From: an uncultured Christensenella sp.
GTDB lineage: Bacteria; Bacillota; Clostridia; Christensenellales; Borkfalkiaceae
NCBI GenBank assembly: GCA_910577055.1
Contig: CAJTKX010000002.1
Location: forward strand, 124,001-188,000
DNA: 64,000 nucleotides
Reading direction: 5' to 3'
The position numbers and the translations under genes are program-made. The notes under the pieces are model-generated. The model was not told where the DNA came from. It saw nothing but the letters and a program-made list of their open reading frames with translations, and ran no database searches. Position 1 is the first letter of the stretch; every line of letters begins with the position of its first letter. Positions 33,145-42,653 of the stretch are shown here, in pieces.

Positions 33145-33173
33145 ATAATAGCACACGAAACGATACCTTTCAA
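33145..33173 (-). promoter_or_regulatory. Promoter of the OLD-like gene, near-leaderless
   Basis: On the minus strand: TTGAAA, 17 bases, TATTAT. The -10 box ends 10 bases before the ATG, so transcription should begin within about four bases of the start codon. Confidence 0.65.
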
Positions 33174-33190
33174 GCGTTTTGGAAAAAATA

Positions 33191-33658
33191 TTAAAGCCGT
33201 GGAGGGCAAATGCGCCCTCCACGGCGGTTTTCAGTTTTTTGCAAAGAAGTAATCGTGTACGGCTTGCTTGCCGCCTTGCCTTCGCCGATGAACACGGCCC
33301 TATCGCATAGGGCTTCGGCGCAGCGCATATCGTGCGTGACGGTAATCATAGTATTGCCGCATTTGTCGTGCAGAATGTCAAGAATTTTAACAAGCTCGCA
33401 TAGACCTTTATAGTCTTGTCCGACGGTAGGCTCGTCCAAAAGCAAAACCTCGGGCTTGCCCGCCGCGACGGCGGCAATAGAAACCCGCCTTTTCTGCCCC
33501 TCGGACAGCGACTGCGGGTGGCGCTTTCTTATACCTTCCAACCCGAACAGCCGTATCATATCTTCGGCGTAATCTTTGGAAACGGCGTTAAAAGCTATTT
33601 CCTTTTCCACCGTGGGCATAAACAGTTGATAGTTGGGGTTTTGATATACCACGCCCAC
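33191..33658 (-). pseudogene. Truncated ECF/CbiO-type ABC ATPase, N-terminus missing
   Basis: The remaining 155 codons carry the Q-loop (VYQNPNYQLFMPTV), signature LSEGQKRRVS, Walker B EVLLLDEPTVGQD and switch VTHDMR of an EcfA/CbiO ATPase. Walker A and all before it are absent: the frame closes at a stop six codons upstream of the first conserved residue. The frame also runs into the hairpin at 33196 before its stop, so the tail (LQKTENRRGGRICPP) is unlikely to be native. There are no ECF S or T components adjacent. I consider it a non-functional remnant. Confidence 0.75.
33196..33225. terminator. Terminator between the ATPase remnant and the OLD-like gene
   Basis: GCCGTGGAGGGC pairs with GCCCTCCACGGC around six bases. 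The minus strand continues TTTAATATTTTTT and the plus strand GGTTTTCAGTTTTTT, so it may act in both directions. Confidence 0.8.
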
Positions 33659-33858
33659 GCTTTTAACCGGTTTTTCTTACACATAAAAATAAACGGCAAA
33701 ACTTAACCACCGTTTATTATTATATTATTTTATTAAAATATTGTCAAACGCCTTTTAGGCTTAACCGACCGTTTTTTTACGTTATTTATATGTTTTCGAA
33801 CAGCTCGGGGAGAGATGACGCGCCATATATGGCAAACGTTTTTAAGCGCATTAAAAGT

Positions 33859-34698
33859 TTAATAATCGTCGGTGAAGCGGTGCTTTTCGCCATTTTTATC
33901 CTTGTAGGCAATGACGGTGGCAAGGCTGACGTTTTCGACGCTTTTGAAGATGTTTTGTTCGATTTCGGGGTCGTCCTTTGCAAGCGCGCGGATAAGCTCT
34001 TTCATCTTTTGCCGCTTGGAGCCCGTAGGGGCGCATGTAGCGCATTGTTCGGTGAATTTGCAAGCGCACTGCAAAAAGCGCAAGTTATTATAGTCGCGCC
34101 AAGCCTTTATGTCTTCCTCTCGAATGTAATACATAGGGCGGATAAGCTCCATTCCGGCAAAGTTCGTGCTTTTTAGCTTGGGCATCATCGTCTGTACTTG
34201 ACCGCCGTAAAGCATACCCATTAATATGGTTTCTATTACGTCGTCGTAGTGATGACCGAGGGCAATTTTGTTGCAGCCGAGTTCGCGGGCTTTGCTGTAT
34301 AAGTAACCGCGACGCATTCTCGCACAGATATAGCACGGCGATTTTTCGATATTGAACACGCTTTCGAAAATATCCGTTTCGAAAACGGTGACGGGGATAT
34401 CGAGCAGCTTTGCGTTGCGTTCTATCGCCTCGCGGTTGGCTTTGGCGTAACCCGGGTCCATTACAAGAAATTCGAGTTCGAACGGAAATTTGTTGTGACG
34501 ACGTATCTCTTGGAAAAGCTTAGCCATTAAAAAGCTGTCCTTGCCTCCCGACATACACACGGCGATTTTATCGTTCTGCTGAATTAAACCGTATTCGACG
34601 ATTGCCTTTGCAAACTTTGTGAAAAGCTGTTTATGGAATTTTTTCTGTATGCTCTTTTCTGCGAGCCTTGCCGCGTCGAGCGTTATGTCTTCTTTCAT
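33859..34698 (-). CDS. ttcA: tRNA 2-thiocytidine biosynthesis protein TtcA-like
   Basis: A 279-residue PP-loop ATPase with SGGKDS at 50-55. Two cysteine pairs of the TtcA/TtuA group are present, CYICARMRRG (middle) and CKFTEQCATCAPTG (late), which bind an Fe-S cluster; GHHYDDVIETILMGMLYGG is the family motif. It probably thiolates C32 of tRNA. Genes of this family in Clostridia may differ from E. coli TtcA in target. It sits downstream of the CMD-cupin gene with only 11 bp between. Confidence 0.88.
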   Translation of the reverse strand: MKEDITLDAARLAEKSIQKKFHKQLFTKFAKAIVEYGLIQQNDKIAVCMSGGKDSFLMAKLFQEIRRHNKFPFELEFLVMDPGYAKANREAIERNAKLLDIPVTVFETDIFESVFNIEKSPCYICARMRRGYLYSKARELGCNKIALGHHYDDVIETILMGMLYGGQVQTMMPKLKSTNFAGMELIRPMYYIREEDIKAWRDYNNLRFLQCACKFTEQCATCAPTGSKRQKMKELIRALAKDDPEIEQNIFKSVENVSLATVIAYKDKNGEKHRFTDDY

Positions 34699-34709
34699 TT
34701 CCCGATTTG

Positions 34710-35471
34710 TTATTTTACCGCGTTGTTGTATTGGTCGTCGGAGACGGGCTCACACCATTCGGTTTTGCCGTTTTCCGCGGGCACCTCTATTGCAAGGTGC
34801 GAAAACCACTTGTCCTTTCCCGCGCCGTGCCAATGCTTTATGCCGACGGGGATATTTATAACGTCGCCCTCTTTCATTTTTACCGCGGGCTTGCCCCATT
34901 CTTGATAGAAACCCTCGCCGCCGACGCAAACAAGAATTTGTCCGCCGCCTTTTGTCGCGTTGTGGATATGCCAATTATTGCGGCACTTCGGCTCGAACGT
35001 AACGTTGGCAATAAACACTTGCTCCTTGCTTACGGGTGCAAGATAACTCTGTCCTTTAAAGTATTTCGCATATGCATCGTTAGGCGCGCCGACGGGGAAA
35101 AAGATTGTATTTTGATATTCGTCCTTTGCGGTTTTTGCGGGCTGAACTTCGTTCCAAACTTCCATTGCAAGGTTGAAGGTCGCCCAACCTTTCGGCCAAC
35201 CCGCGTAAAACGCAGTATGAGTAATTGCCGCAACAATCTCGTCTTTTGTTACGCCGTGATTTTTTGCGTTCTGCAAATGGTGTTTAAGCGAGCTGTCGCA
35301 AATACCTTGCGACATAAGCGAAACAACCGTAATTATACACCTTGTCTTTAAATCGATTCCCGCATTGTTCCAATTTTCGCCGAACAGCACGTCGTCGTTG
35401 TAATGCGCAAATTCGGGCGCAAACTCTCCGAGGGCTTCTCTGCCCGCCGTCTGAACGATTTTTTTACTCAT
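34710..35471 (-). CDS. Carboxymuconolactone decarboxylase-cupin fusion (253 aa)
   Basis: Residues ~1-115 are a CMD/AhpD-like helical domain (LKTRCIITVVSLMSQGI, LKHHLQNAKNHGVTKDEI, HTAFYAGWPKG). Residues ~140-250 are a cupin (NVTFEPKCRNNWHIHNA, GEGFYQEWGKPAVKMKEGDVINIPVGIKHWHGA) with the metal His set. The CMD half lacks a CxxC pair, so a peroxidase role is unlikely. Such fusions are common in gut anaerobes, with no assigned reaction. Its start overlaps the stop of the recombinase remnant by 8 bp. Confidence 0.88.
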   Translation of the reverse strand: MSKKIVQTAGREALGEFAPEFAHYNDDVLFGENWNNAGIDLKTRCIITVVSLMSQGICDSSLKHHLQNAKNHGVTKDEIVAAITHTAFYAGWPKGWATFNLAMEVWNEVQPAKTAKDEYQNTIFFPVGAPNDAYAKYFKGQSYLAPVSKEQVFIANVTFEPKCRNNWHIHNATKGGGQILVCVGGEGFYQEWGKPAVKMKEGDVINIPVGIKHWHGAGKDKWFSHLAIEVPAENGKTEWCEPVSDDQYNNAVK

Positions 35472-36363
35472 CGCTTGTCCCCTCTATACTTTTTCTATTA
35501 AGCGTAAATTTGCTACGCCTATTTTTGCGGCTTAAAACAACCAACGTCTCGACATTGAAATTGCCTTCACACAAAAATTTTCTGATTTCCTCCCCGTTGC
35601 GGTAGATAGGAAAGTTAAATTCTATCCACTTTAAAGGCGGTTTGTTCTCCCAATGCGGGTTGAGCTGGATTTCTTTTATCAGATAAGTTAAAAGATTCTT
35701 CTGCTCGTCCTCGTCTATTATATCAAAAAGCTCGGAAAAGTTCAATAAAATTTTGTAGATATTCTCTAACGTTATTGCCTCTTCTTCCATAGCCTTTTTA
35801 CGCAGGTTTGCGTCGGCAATCAGTTCTTCTATCTCGGCAATCGTTTCGTACATTCCGTCAAGGCGGGCATTCATATCGTGCATCTTTCTTTCACGGAACT
35901 TCGTATCAAAAGGTAACGTATCTATTTCCTTTTCCAATCTTGCCTTATTCAGCTCAATCTCGTTAAGCCTATTTTCAAAGTTTTTTATTTCCTTGTCGAT
36001 ATCGTCGTTCTTGCCGATACTTCCGATTCTGTCTTTAATCGCCTGAGCAAAATATTTTTCGCTTACGATTTCCTTTACCGCTTCTATCACAAGCGGCTCG
36101 ATTACGCTTTTCTTTAAGTCTGCTTTGTATTCACAAAACTTTCCTCTGTCGTGTTTGTTCTTTCCACAAACATAATAGCCAACTTCTTTATACGTTCCGT
36201 CCTTTTTTGTCCAACAATGTCTGTTTGCATACATTGGACCGCCGCACACGGGGCATTTCAAAAGCCCCATCAATAAATGCGTTCTGTCCTTGCCGTATTT
36301 CGAAGCAAACTTTTTTCCTGTCGTCTGCCGCTTTGGTACATTTTCTTGGCTTTGTATTCTGCC
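35464..36363 (-). pseudogene. Large serine recombinase, C-terminal fragment
   Basis: The frame is open from about 36363 with IQSQENVPKRQTTGKK, then KYGKDRTHLLMGLLKCPVCGG, the zinc-ribbon of large serine integrases (CPVCGGPM and a second CGKNKHDRGKFC pair). A long coiled coil follows (residues of KEIKNFENRLNEIELNKARLEKEI type). The catalytic resolvase domain and most of the recombinase domain are missing; about 300 of ~550 residues remain. The upstream edge is joined, out of frame, to the MobV relaxase fragment, so a deletion probably created this junction near 36350. It is inactive as it stands. Confidence 0.85.
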
Positions 36364-36909
36364 GTGGACAAATGCTTTTTAAGGCTGCCTTCGCGCCCGC
36401 GTTCCAATCCCCAACGCGTGCCGATAACCTCGTGAAAATCCGTTTGCAATTTCGTAAGCTCAGCGCGGTTAAACGAGTCTTTACAGCATAACCGCCCGTT
36501 ACTTATAGGCATAAGATTTAAGTGAAGTGCGGGGTTGTTTCGTCATTGTGAACGACTGCGGATATGATATTTTTTTTCCGTATTTTTCCGCAAAGCACCT
36601 TGTGCATTGAGCAAAAAAATCTTCTTGCTCTTCCGGCGTTAGTTCTTCGAAAAACTCTCTGTCCGAGCCTATGACAAAGGACGCCATAAGCACGGCGTCA
36701 TTTCTCGGTTTCGCGGGTAAGTTCAACTGCTCAATCCGTTTGTTGATAAACTCCGCATAGGTACAGTACCGAGCGAATGTGCGGTAATTGTTTTTCGTTG
36801 TTTCGCTGTCTATCTGCGGATTACTTGCTTCATAGTTTTCATCTCTCTCGTTTTCCTTTTCGATAGGACAAATATCCGTCTTATGATACTTCTCCATATG
36901 GCATACCAA
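36350..36909 (-). pseudogene. MobV/Pre-type relaxase, frameshifted and truncated
   Basis: The N-terminal part of a plasmid mobilisation relaxase is clear in pieces: MEKYHKTDICPIEKENERDE, NPQID, KNNYRTFARY, VLMASFVIGSDREFFEEL, then, in other frames, SAVVHNDETTPH and LMPISNGRLCCKDSFNR with HLSTAEYKAKK. Joining them requires single-base corrections, one in an A-run near 36565 and one near 36530 (expected TTxCAC reads TTCAC). The N-terminal SIIWYAI also lies in another frame. The C-terminus is lost at the junction with the recombinase. The metal-His stretch HxDExxPH is thus broken. It marks a dead mobilisable element. Confidence 0.85.
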
Positions 36910-37107
36910 ATAATTGATGTTTTCAAGTCCTCCTTATAATGATTTTTTTCTTTGTTGCGTGGACGAAAAGATTTCGCACGCTTCGCGCCGGTCGCAATTA
37001 GGAGGTGGTTACAATATACGATTAAAAGACTTTGCGGCGGTCTCAAAATGTTCGCGTGTGGACAAAAGACTTTTCAAATGAAGCGTAAAGCGGAGTTTGT
37101 TTTGACA

Positions 37108-37146
37108 AAAAGTATAGCCCACTATACTTCGCAAGCGAAGTGTGGG
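37108..37146 (-). other. oriT of MobV (pMV158-like) type
   Basis: On the minus strand AAGTATAG-TGGG-CTATACTT is an 8-bp inverted repeat that matches, from memory, the MobV oriT pattern with nicking in TAGTGtG/TTA; here it would be TAGTGGG/CTA. A second inverted repeat (ACTTCGC-AAGCGAAGT) overlaps its flank. It lies ~200 bp upstream of the relaxase remnant in the same orientation, exactly where MobV oriTs are found. Confidence 0.75.
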
Positions 37147-37724
37147 CGCGACGCGTTAAGCAAACAGTCCGGTGGACTGTTTGTAGCCAAAGCGGGGAGC
37201 AATTCAAAAAATTACTTTACTTATATTGTCATATATCAAAAAATTTTGTCCTAATTTACAGAATATTTTTCGTACAGAAAGGGAAGTTCCAAAGTTAGAA
37301 CATCCCTTTACTTGTTTGTATTCAGTTGCTTATAAAATTACTCTTTACGTTCCTTGTATTACGCGCTTAAGTTTATAAACCACCCTTTCAAGTCCACATT
37401 ATCCTCGCGATTTTGAATTATGTATTCCAAGAGTTCTTCCTATCTTGCTTATCACAACGTAAGGCGACATACTCTTCTTCCTAAGCCTTTTAAAACATTT
37501 ATCGTCAACCATCGTTTTTGAAAATAATATCCCAACGCAAGAAATACTGGAATAAGTATTTGTAAACCTTTACCTAAAAAAGACAGCGGTCGTAAATTTG
37601 CCATTTGTTAGTATTTTAAAATTAAATATTATATTGCTAAAGGTTAACTATACGTCAAAAGATATTCTTTCCTACAACAACTATTCTTGAATTAATATAC
37701 TAACCATGCAGCTTTAAAAATCCC
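37147..37724. other. Gene-free stretch beside the mobile-element remnant
   Basis: I see no convincing gene. It holds an inverted repeat AAACAGTCC-GGTGGACTGTTT (37165-37185 area) next to oriT, and a hairpin at 37278-37309 with arms AAAGGGA/TCCCTTT plus GTTC/GAAC, perhaps a terminator. The remainder up to 37724 is A+T-rich and without ribosome sites or conserved protein pieces. Confidence 0.6.
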
Positions 37725-38267
37725 TTAAAGTTGCGTCAATAAGTCCTCGAATGAAGAATATCCTGCAGATGTATTAAAATGTCCTGCATTCTCCACCTTT
37801 ATTACTTTTGCTCCGATTTTTTCGGCGAAATCGTAAGATAAGTTGTTGGGAACATAAGGGTCGTTTAAAGACACAAAGCAAACGCTTTCTTTTACAAGAT
37901 TGCGTACAGCGGAAATATCTTCGATAAAGAACGGTGAGTTGACTTTGTCAAACTCGGGGATATCTATAAGTCCGTAGAAAGGTGCGGCGAATACAAGCTT
38001 ATTAGCTTTCAGCTTATTCTTAATAAGATAATCCGCAATAAATGCGGGCGAAAGGCTGTGCCCGATAAACACTGTGTTCTCGTCTATAAGATGCTTATAA
38101 GAATCCATGACCTTACTCCAATTCTCATAGTTTTGAATATCTTCGCCGCAAGGCATTTGAGGGACTAAAACGTTCTTCCCTTTTTTGGTAAGCTCTCCGT
38201 AAAGCCATGAAAACCAGTTCTCGAAAGGCGAGCCGTAACTGCCGTGAATAATAACGCAATCGTACAT
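37725..38267 (-). CDS. RBBP9/YdeN-family serine hydrolase (180 aa)
   Basis: A small alpha/beta hydrolase: IIHGSYGSPFENWFSWL at the start, nucleophile elbow GHSLS at 69-73 (Ser71), Asp136 in LNDPYVP and His163 in NAGHFN, giving a full catalytic triad. The family is about 180-200 residues, so it is complete. The AGGAG site is six bases ahead of the ATG, 16 bp after the NTPase-TIR gene, so it is the last gene of the conflict cluster. Substrate unknown. In this setting it could act on a modified nucleotide, lipid or protein, or be a passenger. Confidence 0.85.
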   Translation of the reverse strand: MYDCVIIHGSYGSPFENWFSWLYGELTKKGKNVLVPQMPCGEDIQNYENWSKVMDSYKHLIDENTVFIGHSLSPAFIADYLIKNKLKANKLVFAAPFYGLIDIPEFDKVNSPFFIEDISAVRNLVKESVCFVSLNDPYVPNNLSYDFAEKIGAKVIKVENAGHFNTSAGYSSFEDLLTQL

Positions 38268-38283
38268 AATTAACTCCTGAAAT

Positions 38284-41274
38284 TTATTTTATTAAAATTT
38301 TTTTTATTTTTTCTACAATGCCACTATACATTGCTTCATAAGCATTTTTATCACTCGAATTGAAAATTACCGCATTTTTCTTAGAAAGCTTCTCGGCAAG
38401 TTCATAACACTTTTCGTTAGCTTTAAGCTCCTCTGGTAATTCTATTTTATTATTGTATACTACGATAATATCTTTTCCGTTTTGTATTGCCGTTTTTATT
38501 TCATTCATAAAAACGTCTTGGTCTATATCGTAGTTCTCGTTCAGACATCTATTAAAAGCGTTGTCCGTAACAATAACTATAACAATTTTAGCTTTTTCTA
38601 TAGCCTTTTCCAAAACATCGTTGAAATCGGTGCTGACACATTCCAAATCTTTTATATCATAAAAAACGTTGTTGCGGTAGATATTCTCCAAGTTTTCGTA
38701 AATCTTGTCGGCAAACAGTCTGCCCCCGCCCTCGGTTCTTCTGTAAGATATAAAAATTTGCTTACCTTCGTGTCTTAAATATTCCTCATGCTCCAAACCT
38801 TCCAATAGATGTCCGATATTTGCCTTTACTATATACCACATTATGTTTAACAGCTCTTTCGCCATAAAGGAAACGTCCGAACTTTCCGTATCTTTATCAA
38901 AAGATGTTTTATCGGCATTTTCCCAAATGCGCAAAGTTTCCGAAGAAAGTTTGTTTATTATCGAACTGAACTGTACGAGGTCATTCTTTTCCGAAGCAAG
39001 GACGTCTACTATCCATACTATATCGAGCGAGTTTGGCAATTTATCAGCAAGATCCTTTGCGTGCGCACATATATATTGAACCGTTCTGCTTATCTCGTGA
39101 TTGCCGGATATCGGATAACCTGCTTTATTTAACGCTTCAAGGTTCATCAGCGTTATTTGTATATCCGAGTTCCACGTTCCCGTTCCGCTTGTCCAACCGC
39201 CGCACTTAAATTCAATACCTTCTGTATTAATTTCGGAAGTAAACTGCTCTACTATCCAGTTGCACGCCCTTTTTATTATTCGGCAATTGTCATAATTATG
39301 ACCGCATGACACAAGTCCCAAAATGACCCTCGCCGTCACCCACGAAACGCGCTCGGGATAGAACGCACCGCTGTTAAGCTGCATATTTCTTGCGCACTCT
39401 ATATAACGTTCCGCGTTAATATCTGATATTTCGTCTTCCGCCGTACCTTCAAAACCGAGCAGCAATCCCAAAAGCCAGGCGTTATGGAACTTATAAAAGT
39501 CCGTATTTTCACTAAGCTGTGAAAGCGGATAAATTATATGCTTTTCCTCTTCGCGCATAGTAGAGCATATATTTTCCGTAAAATCAACTATTTCGCTTGT
39601 CATAGCGTAACTTCTGCCGTTGACGTTTAAATTATCGCCTCCTATATACTCTATCTCGCAATTGTCCACTTTAGGTTGCCATCTTTCCCTTATGGCTTTT
39701 GCCTGTTTTTCCCAATACTTTGCGGCACGTCCGTCAAATTCTTTTATTTTTTGTAAAGCTTCGGCGGAAAATATCATAGATGCCATATTAAAGCCCCAAA
39801 CGAGATCGTGCGAAACTTTCGTATAGAGATAGTCCCGAACCTTTGTAAAGGCCTTCCACAGATTGGCAAACAAGTTACTGCTGTTCTGCACTTCCGTATC
39901 CAGCCTTTCGAGCATACCGTGTATCTGACTTTGTCCGTTAAGCATAAGATAGTCGACGGCTATAGTTTCGGGAGGGCAAAGCCACTTCTCTCCCAAATAT
40001 TTTCCCCTCAAATAGTTGGCAATTTTATTCGCCATACTCCTATGACCGAGATAGACGAATTCCTCCCTGCCATCGGCAGTTTCATCATAGTAAAAACGTA
40101 TGATACCGCACAAGCGAAGTTCTTTTAATGCTTCCGCGTGCTTTCGCATATATTGGCTTTTAACGTGAATTTCAAACTCGCCAAGTGCCGATATCAGATA
40201 CAAACATTTATTGCACTCGTCCGAAAGCATTATGTGCTTTGTACAGTCGGCGTAAATGTCCTCGAACAACTGATTGCTTGTCGGATATATACCGCCATTG
40301 TTTTTTAAATACCGTAATATGCAGCTTGCGACAAGCACATCGCAACGGCTGTCGAATAGAATTGCTTCCTCGAATTGATTATAGCCCGAAACGCGGACTA
40401 TTTCTATTATCTGTGTTTTACTGTTGCAGACAAGACTTCCTACTGTACAACCGAGTTCTGTTTCCGCAATGCTTTTTATAAGGCTCTGCGCCTTGGTCCA
40501 ACATAGCAAAATAACGCAGAAATTTATATTTAAAGTTTCACATACCGTCCGCGTCACTCGGATAAAATCGGATACTTCTGCCGGCTTTGCCTGCGCATTG
40601 TCAAAAACAATATATGCTTTGCTGAATTTATCAGATTTTAAAAGCGAACACACAATATTGTGTACCGAAGCGTTTACGTTTGCAAGATCAAACCATATGA
40701 CCGATTTGCCCAGCACTTCCAAAGACTTGACTGCTTGCGCCACGGCTACGGTCTTGCCAGCAGAACTGTTTCCCGATATTACGGCGCACTTAATGTTCTT
40801 AGACAAAAGCATTTCTTTAATGCTGTCTACCACTTCGGTAACGGCATAGCCGTCAACTGTAATTTTATCGTATATATCAATATCGATTACGTTATTAGCT
40901 TTTATCTGCTCTTCGGAATTGGCTGAAGTGCTATTTACAAGATCGCCTACCGCCGAAGCGAAAGCTCTATCAAGCTGCTTGTAGAATTTAGGCATTACAA
41001 TATCATCGATATCGTCCGCATCAGCGTCATTGTATCTAAGTATAAAATCCTCTAATGATAACTCCGCAACACTTCTGTCGCCTAAACTTAATATTTTGCC
41101 GTCAAACCGAAGAATATCTTCACGCACCGAATACTTGTAAACAAAGTATTTGACGCATAAATCAGATAGAGCAGAAACTTCGGGGGATTTACCTTTCAGA
41201 CATACCTTAAAACATTTTGAAAGCTCCGCTGATATTAATTGATTCAACATTTGTTTTTCGTCAGTATTTTTCAT
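38284..41274 (-). CDS. P-loop NTPase with helical-toroid-like middle and C-terminal TIR domain (996 aa)
   Basis: Walker A GNSSAGKT is at 168-175 and a Walker B-like AYIVFDNAQ at 220-228, giving an AAA/STAND-like NTPase with a helical extension to ~470. Residues ~590-760 contain repeats of the kind YIECARNMQLNSGAFYPERV and FKCGGWTSGTGTWNSDIQ, reminiscent of alpha/alpha-toroid terpene-cyclase-like folds. The C-terminal ~150 residues are a TIR domain: QIFISYRRTEGGG, YDIKDLECVSTDF with the Glu at the position of the NADase catalytic Glu, and VIVIVTDNAFNRCL. The ATG at 41274 is one base after the upstream stop. I infer a STAND-type immune sensor with NADase effector. Confidence 0.85.
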   Translation of the reverse strand: MKNTDEKQMLNQLISAELSKCFKVCLKGKSPEVSALSDLCVKYFVYKYSVREDILRFDGKILSLGDRSVAELSLEDFILRYNDADADDIDDIVMPKFYKQLDRAFASAVGDLVNSTSANSEEQIKANNVIDIDIYDKITVDGYAVTEVVDSIKEMLLSKNIKCAVISGNSSAGKTVAVAQAVKSLEVLGKSVIWFDLANVNASVHNIVCSLLKSDKFSKAYIVFDNAQAKPAEVSDFIRVTRTVCETLNINFCVILLCWTKAQSLIKSIAETELGCTVGSLVCNSKTQIIEIVRVSGYNQFEEAILFDSRCDVLVASCILRYLKNNGGIYPTSNQLFEDIYADCTKHIMLSDECNKCLYLISALGEFEIHVKSQYMRKHAEALKELRLCGIIRFYYDETADGREEFVYLGHRSMANKIANYLRGKYLGEKWLCPPETIAVDYLMLNGQSQIHGMLERLDTEVQNSSNLFANLWKAFTKVRDYLYTKVSHDLVWGFNMASMIFSAEALQKIKEFDGRAAKYWEKQAKAIRERWQPKVDNCEIEYIGGDNLNVNGRSYAMTSEIVDFTENICSTMREEEKHIIYPLSQLSENTDFYKFHNAWLLGLLLGFEGTAEDEISDINAERYIECARNMQLNSGAFYPERVSWVTARVILGLVSCGHNYDNCRIIKRACNWIVEQFTSEINTEGIEFKCGGWTSGTGTWNSDIQITLMNLEALNKAGYPISGNHEISRTVQYICAHAKDLADKLPNSLDIVWIVDVLASEKNDLVQFSSIINKLSSETLRIWENADKTSFDKDTESSDVSFMAKELLNIMWYIVKANIGHLLEGLEHEEYLRHEGKQIFISYRRTEGGGRLFADKIYENLENIYRNNVFYDIKDLECVSTDFNDVLEKAIEKAKIVIVIVTDNAFNRCLNENYDIDQDVFMNEIKTAIQNGKDIIVVYNNKIELPEELKANEKCYELAEKLSKKNAVIFNSSDKNAYEAMYSGIVEKIKKILIK

Positions 41275-41275
41275 A

Positions 41276-42622
41276 TTAATCTTTTGATAACACCACACGG
41301 ATATAGCGGGAAGGATACAGCTCGCCGGAAACTTCTACGTCCTCGATATAATTCAATTTAAATCCGCAATTTTTTATCGTTTCGAGAATATGCTCCTTCG
41401 TTCCCAAATGATTGCTAACCATTGTTTTGGCGTAGTGCTCAGCCTTTTCCCCTACCTCGTCGGCAGTCAGGTTTATATGCCTCTCCCAAACCGCAGACCT
41501 CTCTATTGCTTTTGCCTTGAATTTTTGAACGGCTTCTTCAGTCGGGACATCGGGACAGATGTGCTTATCATCGTGAACACGTATTGTAGTAACCACAATA
41601 CCGCCGTTTTTAAGCATGCTGTACCATTTATTAAGTACCTGTGAAAGTTGATCACCCTTAAACCTTGTTAGAAATGCGTCAGCACATATCATAGAAAATT
41701 CGCCTTGGGCCTTCATATCAAAAACATTGGTCTGCAATGCATTAATCTTCTGACCGAATTTATTTGCATACCAGCGGCAGGCAAACAACGGAGTTTCACA
41801 CAAATCCAAAACACTTATCTCTGCATTAATATTTTTGCGTTTTGCTGCATTGATTACGTAAGCAAGCATGGAATAATCCGCCGTACCGCTGATTAAAACT
41901 TTGGCATGGCTGCCGCCCGGTGTATTTGATAAAAGTTTTTTCATGTAAAAGTCGTGATGCCAACTCGGAGTAGAAACCATATTCAGAAGACGAAGATATT
42001 GCCATATTGAATGATACCATTGACAAGAAGTATCGTTCACATGGTCGTGAGAACAGCATAAGCTTGCAACTTCATACAGCATGTCCGCACTTTGCATCAG
42101 CGGTTCTTGCAAAAAATCGTCAGAATATATTATTTTTTCTTGCGACTTGCAAAATTCAATCCATTTGTTACAGTCTTCAAGTGTATTTTTGTCATCAGTC
42201 AGAATATTGTTCATATCCGCCATAGACGGATTAACTATTGCCGTTTTATTATCGAAAAGTATGAATTCTCTGAATTCGGGAAGCTTTTCCCCTTCCGCTT
42301 TGCTCAATGCCACAACCGCGGAGTCTATGCCGAATTTTTTATCCCGTGCAATTAGGTAGTTGCATTTATTGTCTTTTAACTGTTTAAGATATTTAACCAC
42401 ATATACTCTTTTAACCGAGACCTTCTCTGTGCGGTAAAATATGTCATATATCTGATTGTCGTTAAAAGCGTTTTCAAGATTTGCAACCTGAACAATTTGT
42501 CTGACTCCCTCCGCAATTATCGTGTTTATTACTTTACCGAGCAATGCTTGCGGTATAGTTGCGTCCTTATTGCACTTAGCATAATAATCAACCAAAATTT
42601 CTTTAATCTTGTCATTAATCAT
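41276..42622 (-). CDS. Class I SAM-dependent methyltransferase with unknown N-terminal region (448 aa)
   Basis: The C-terminal half (~residues 240-448) is a Rossmann methyltransferase: VLISGTADYSMLAYVINAAK (motif I, with GTAD in place of GxGxG), ISVLDLCETPLFACRWYANK (motif II), ICADAFLTRF and LKNGGIVVTTIRV. The N-terminal ~200 residues are not recognised; VKRVYVVKYLKQLK and LIARDKKFGID stand out. AAGGAAG precedes the ATG, and a strong promoter lies 31 bp upstream. It is translated one base ahead of the NTPase-TIR gene. The methyl acceptor is unknown; it might modify self molecules for protection or make a signal. Confidence 0.82.
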   Translation of the reverse strand: MINDKIKEILVDYYAKCNKDATIPQALLGKVINTIIAEGVRQIVQVANLENAFNDNQIYDIFYRTEKVSVKRVYVVKYLKQLKDNKCNYLIARDKKFGIDSAVVALSKAEGEKLPEFREFILFDNKTAIVNPSMADMNNILTDDKNTLEDCNKWIEFCKSQEKIIYSDDFLQEPLMQSADMLYEVASLCCSHDHVNDTSCQWYHSIWQYLRLLNMVSTPSWHHDFYMKKLLSNTPGGSHAKVLISGTADYSMLAYVINAAKRKNINAEISVLDLCETPLFACRWYANKFGQKINALQTNVFDMKAQGEFSMICADAFLTRFKGDQLSQVLNKWYSMLKNGGIVVTTIRVHDDKHICPDVPTEEAVQKFKAKAIERSAVWERHINLTADEVGEKAEHYAKTMVSNHLGTKEHILETIKNCGFKLNYIEDVEVSGELYPSRYIRVVLSKD

Positions 42623-42653
42623 AATCGGACTTCCTTAGTTTTAATTCATATAA

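Noticed and set aside
36810..37046. 78-codon minus frame overlapping the relaxase
   Set aside because: Mostly a shadow. Its end (SIIWYAI) probably belongs to the relaxase N-terminus in a shifted frame and is treated with that pseudogene.
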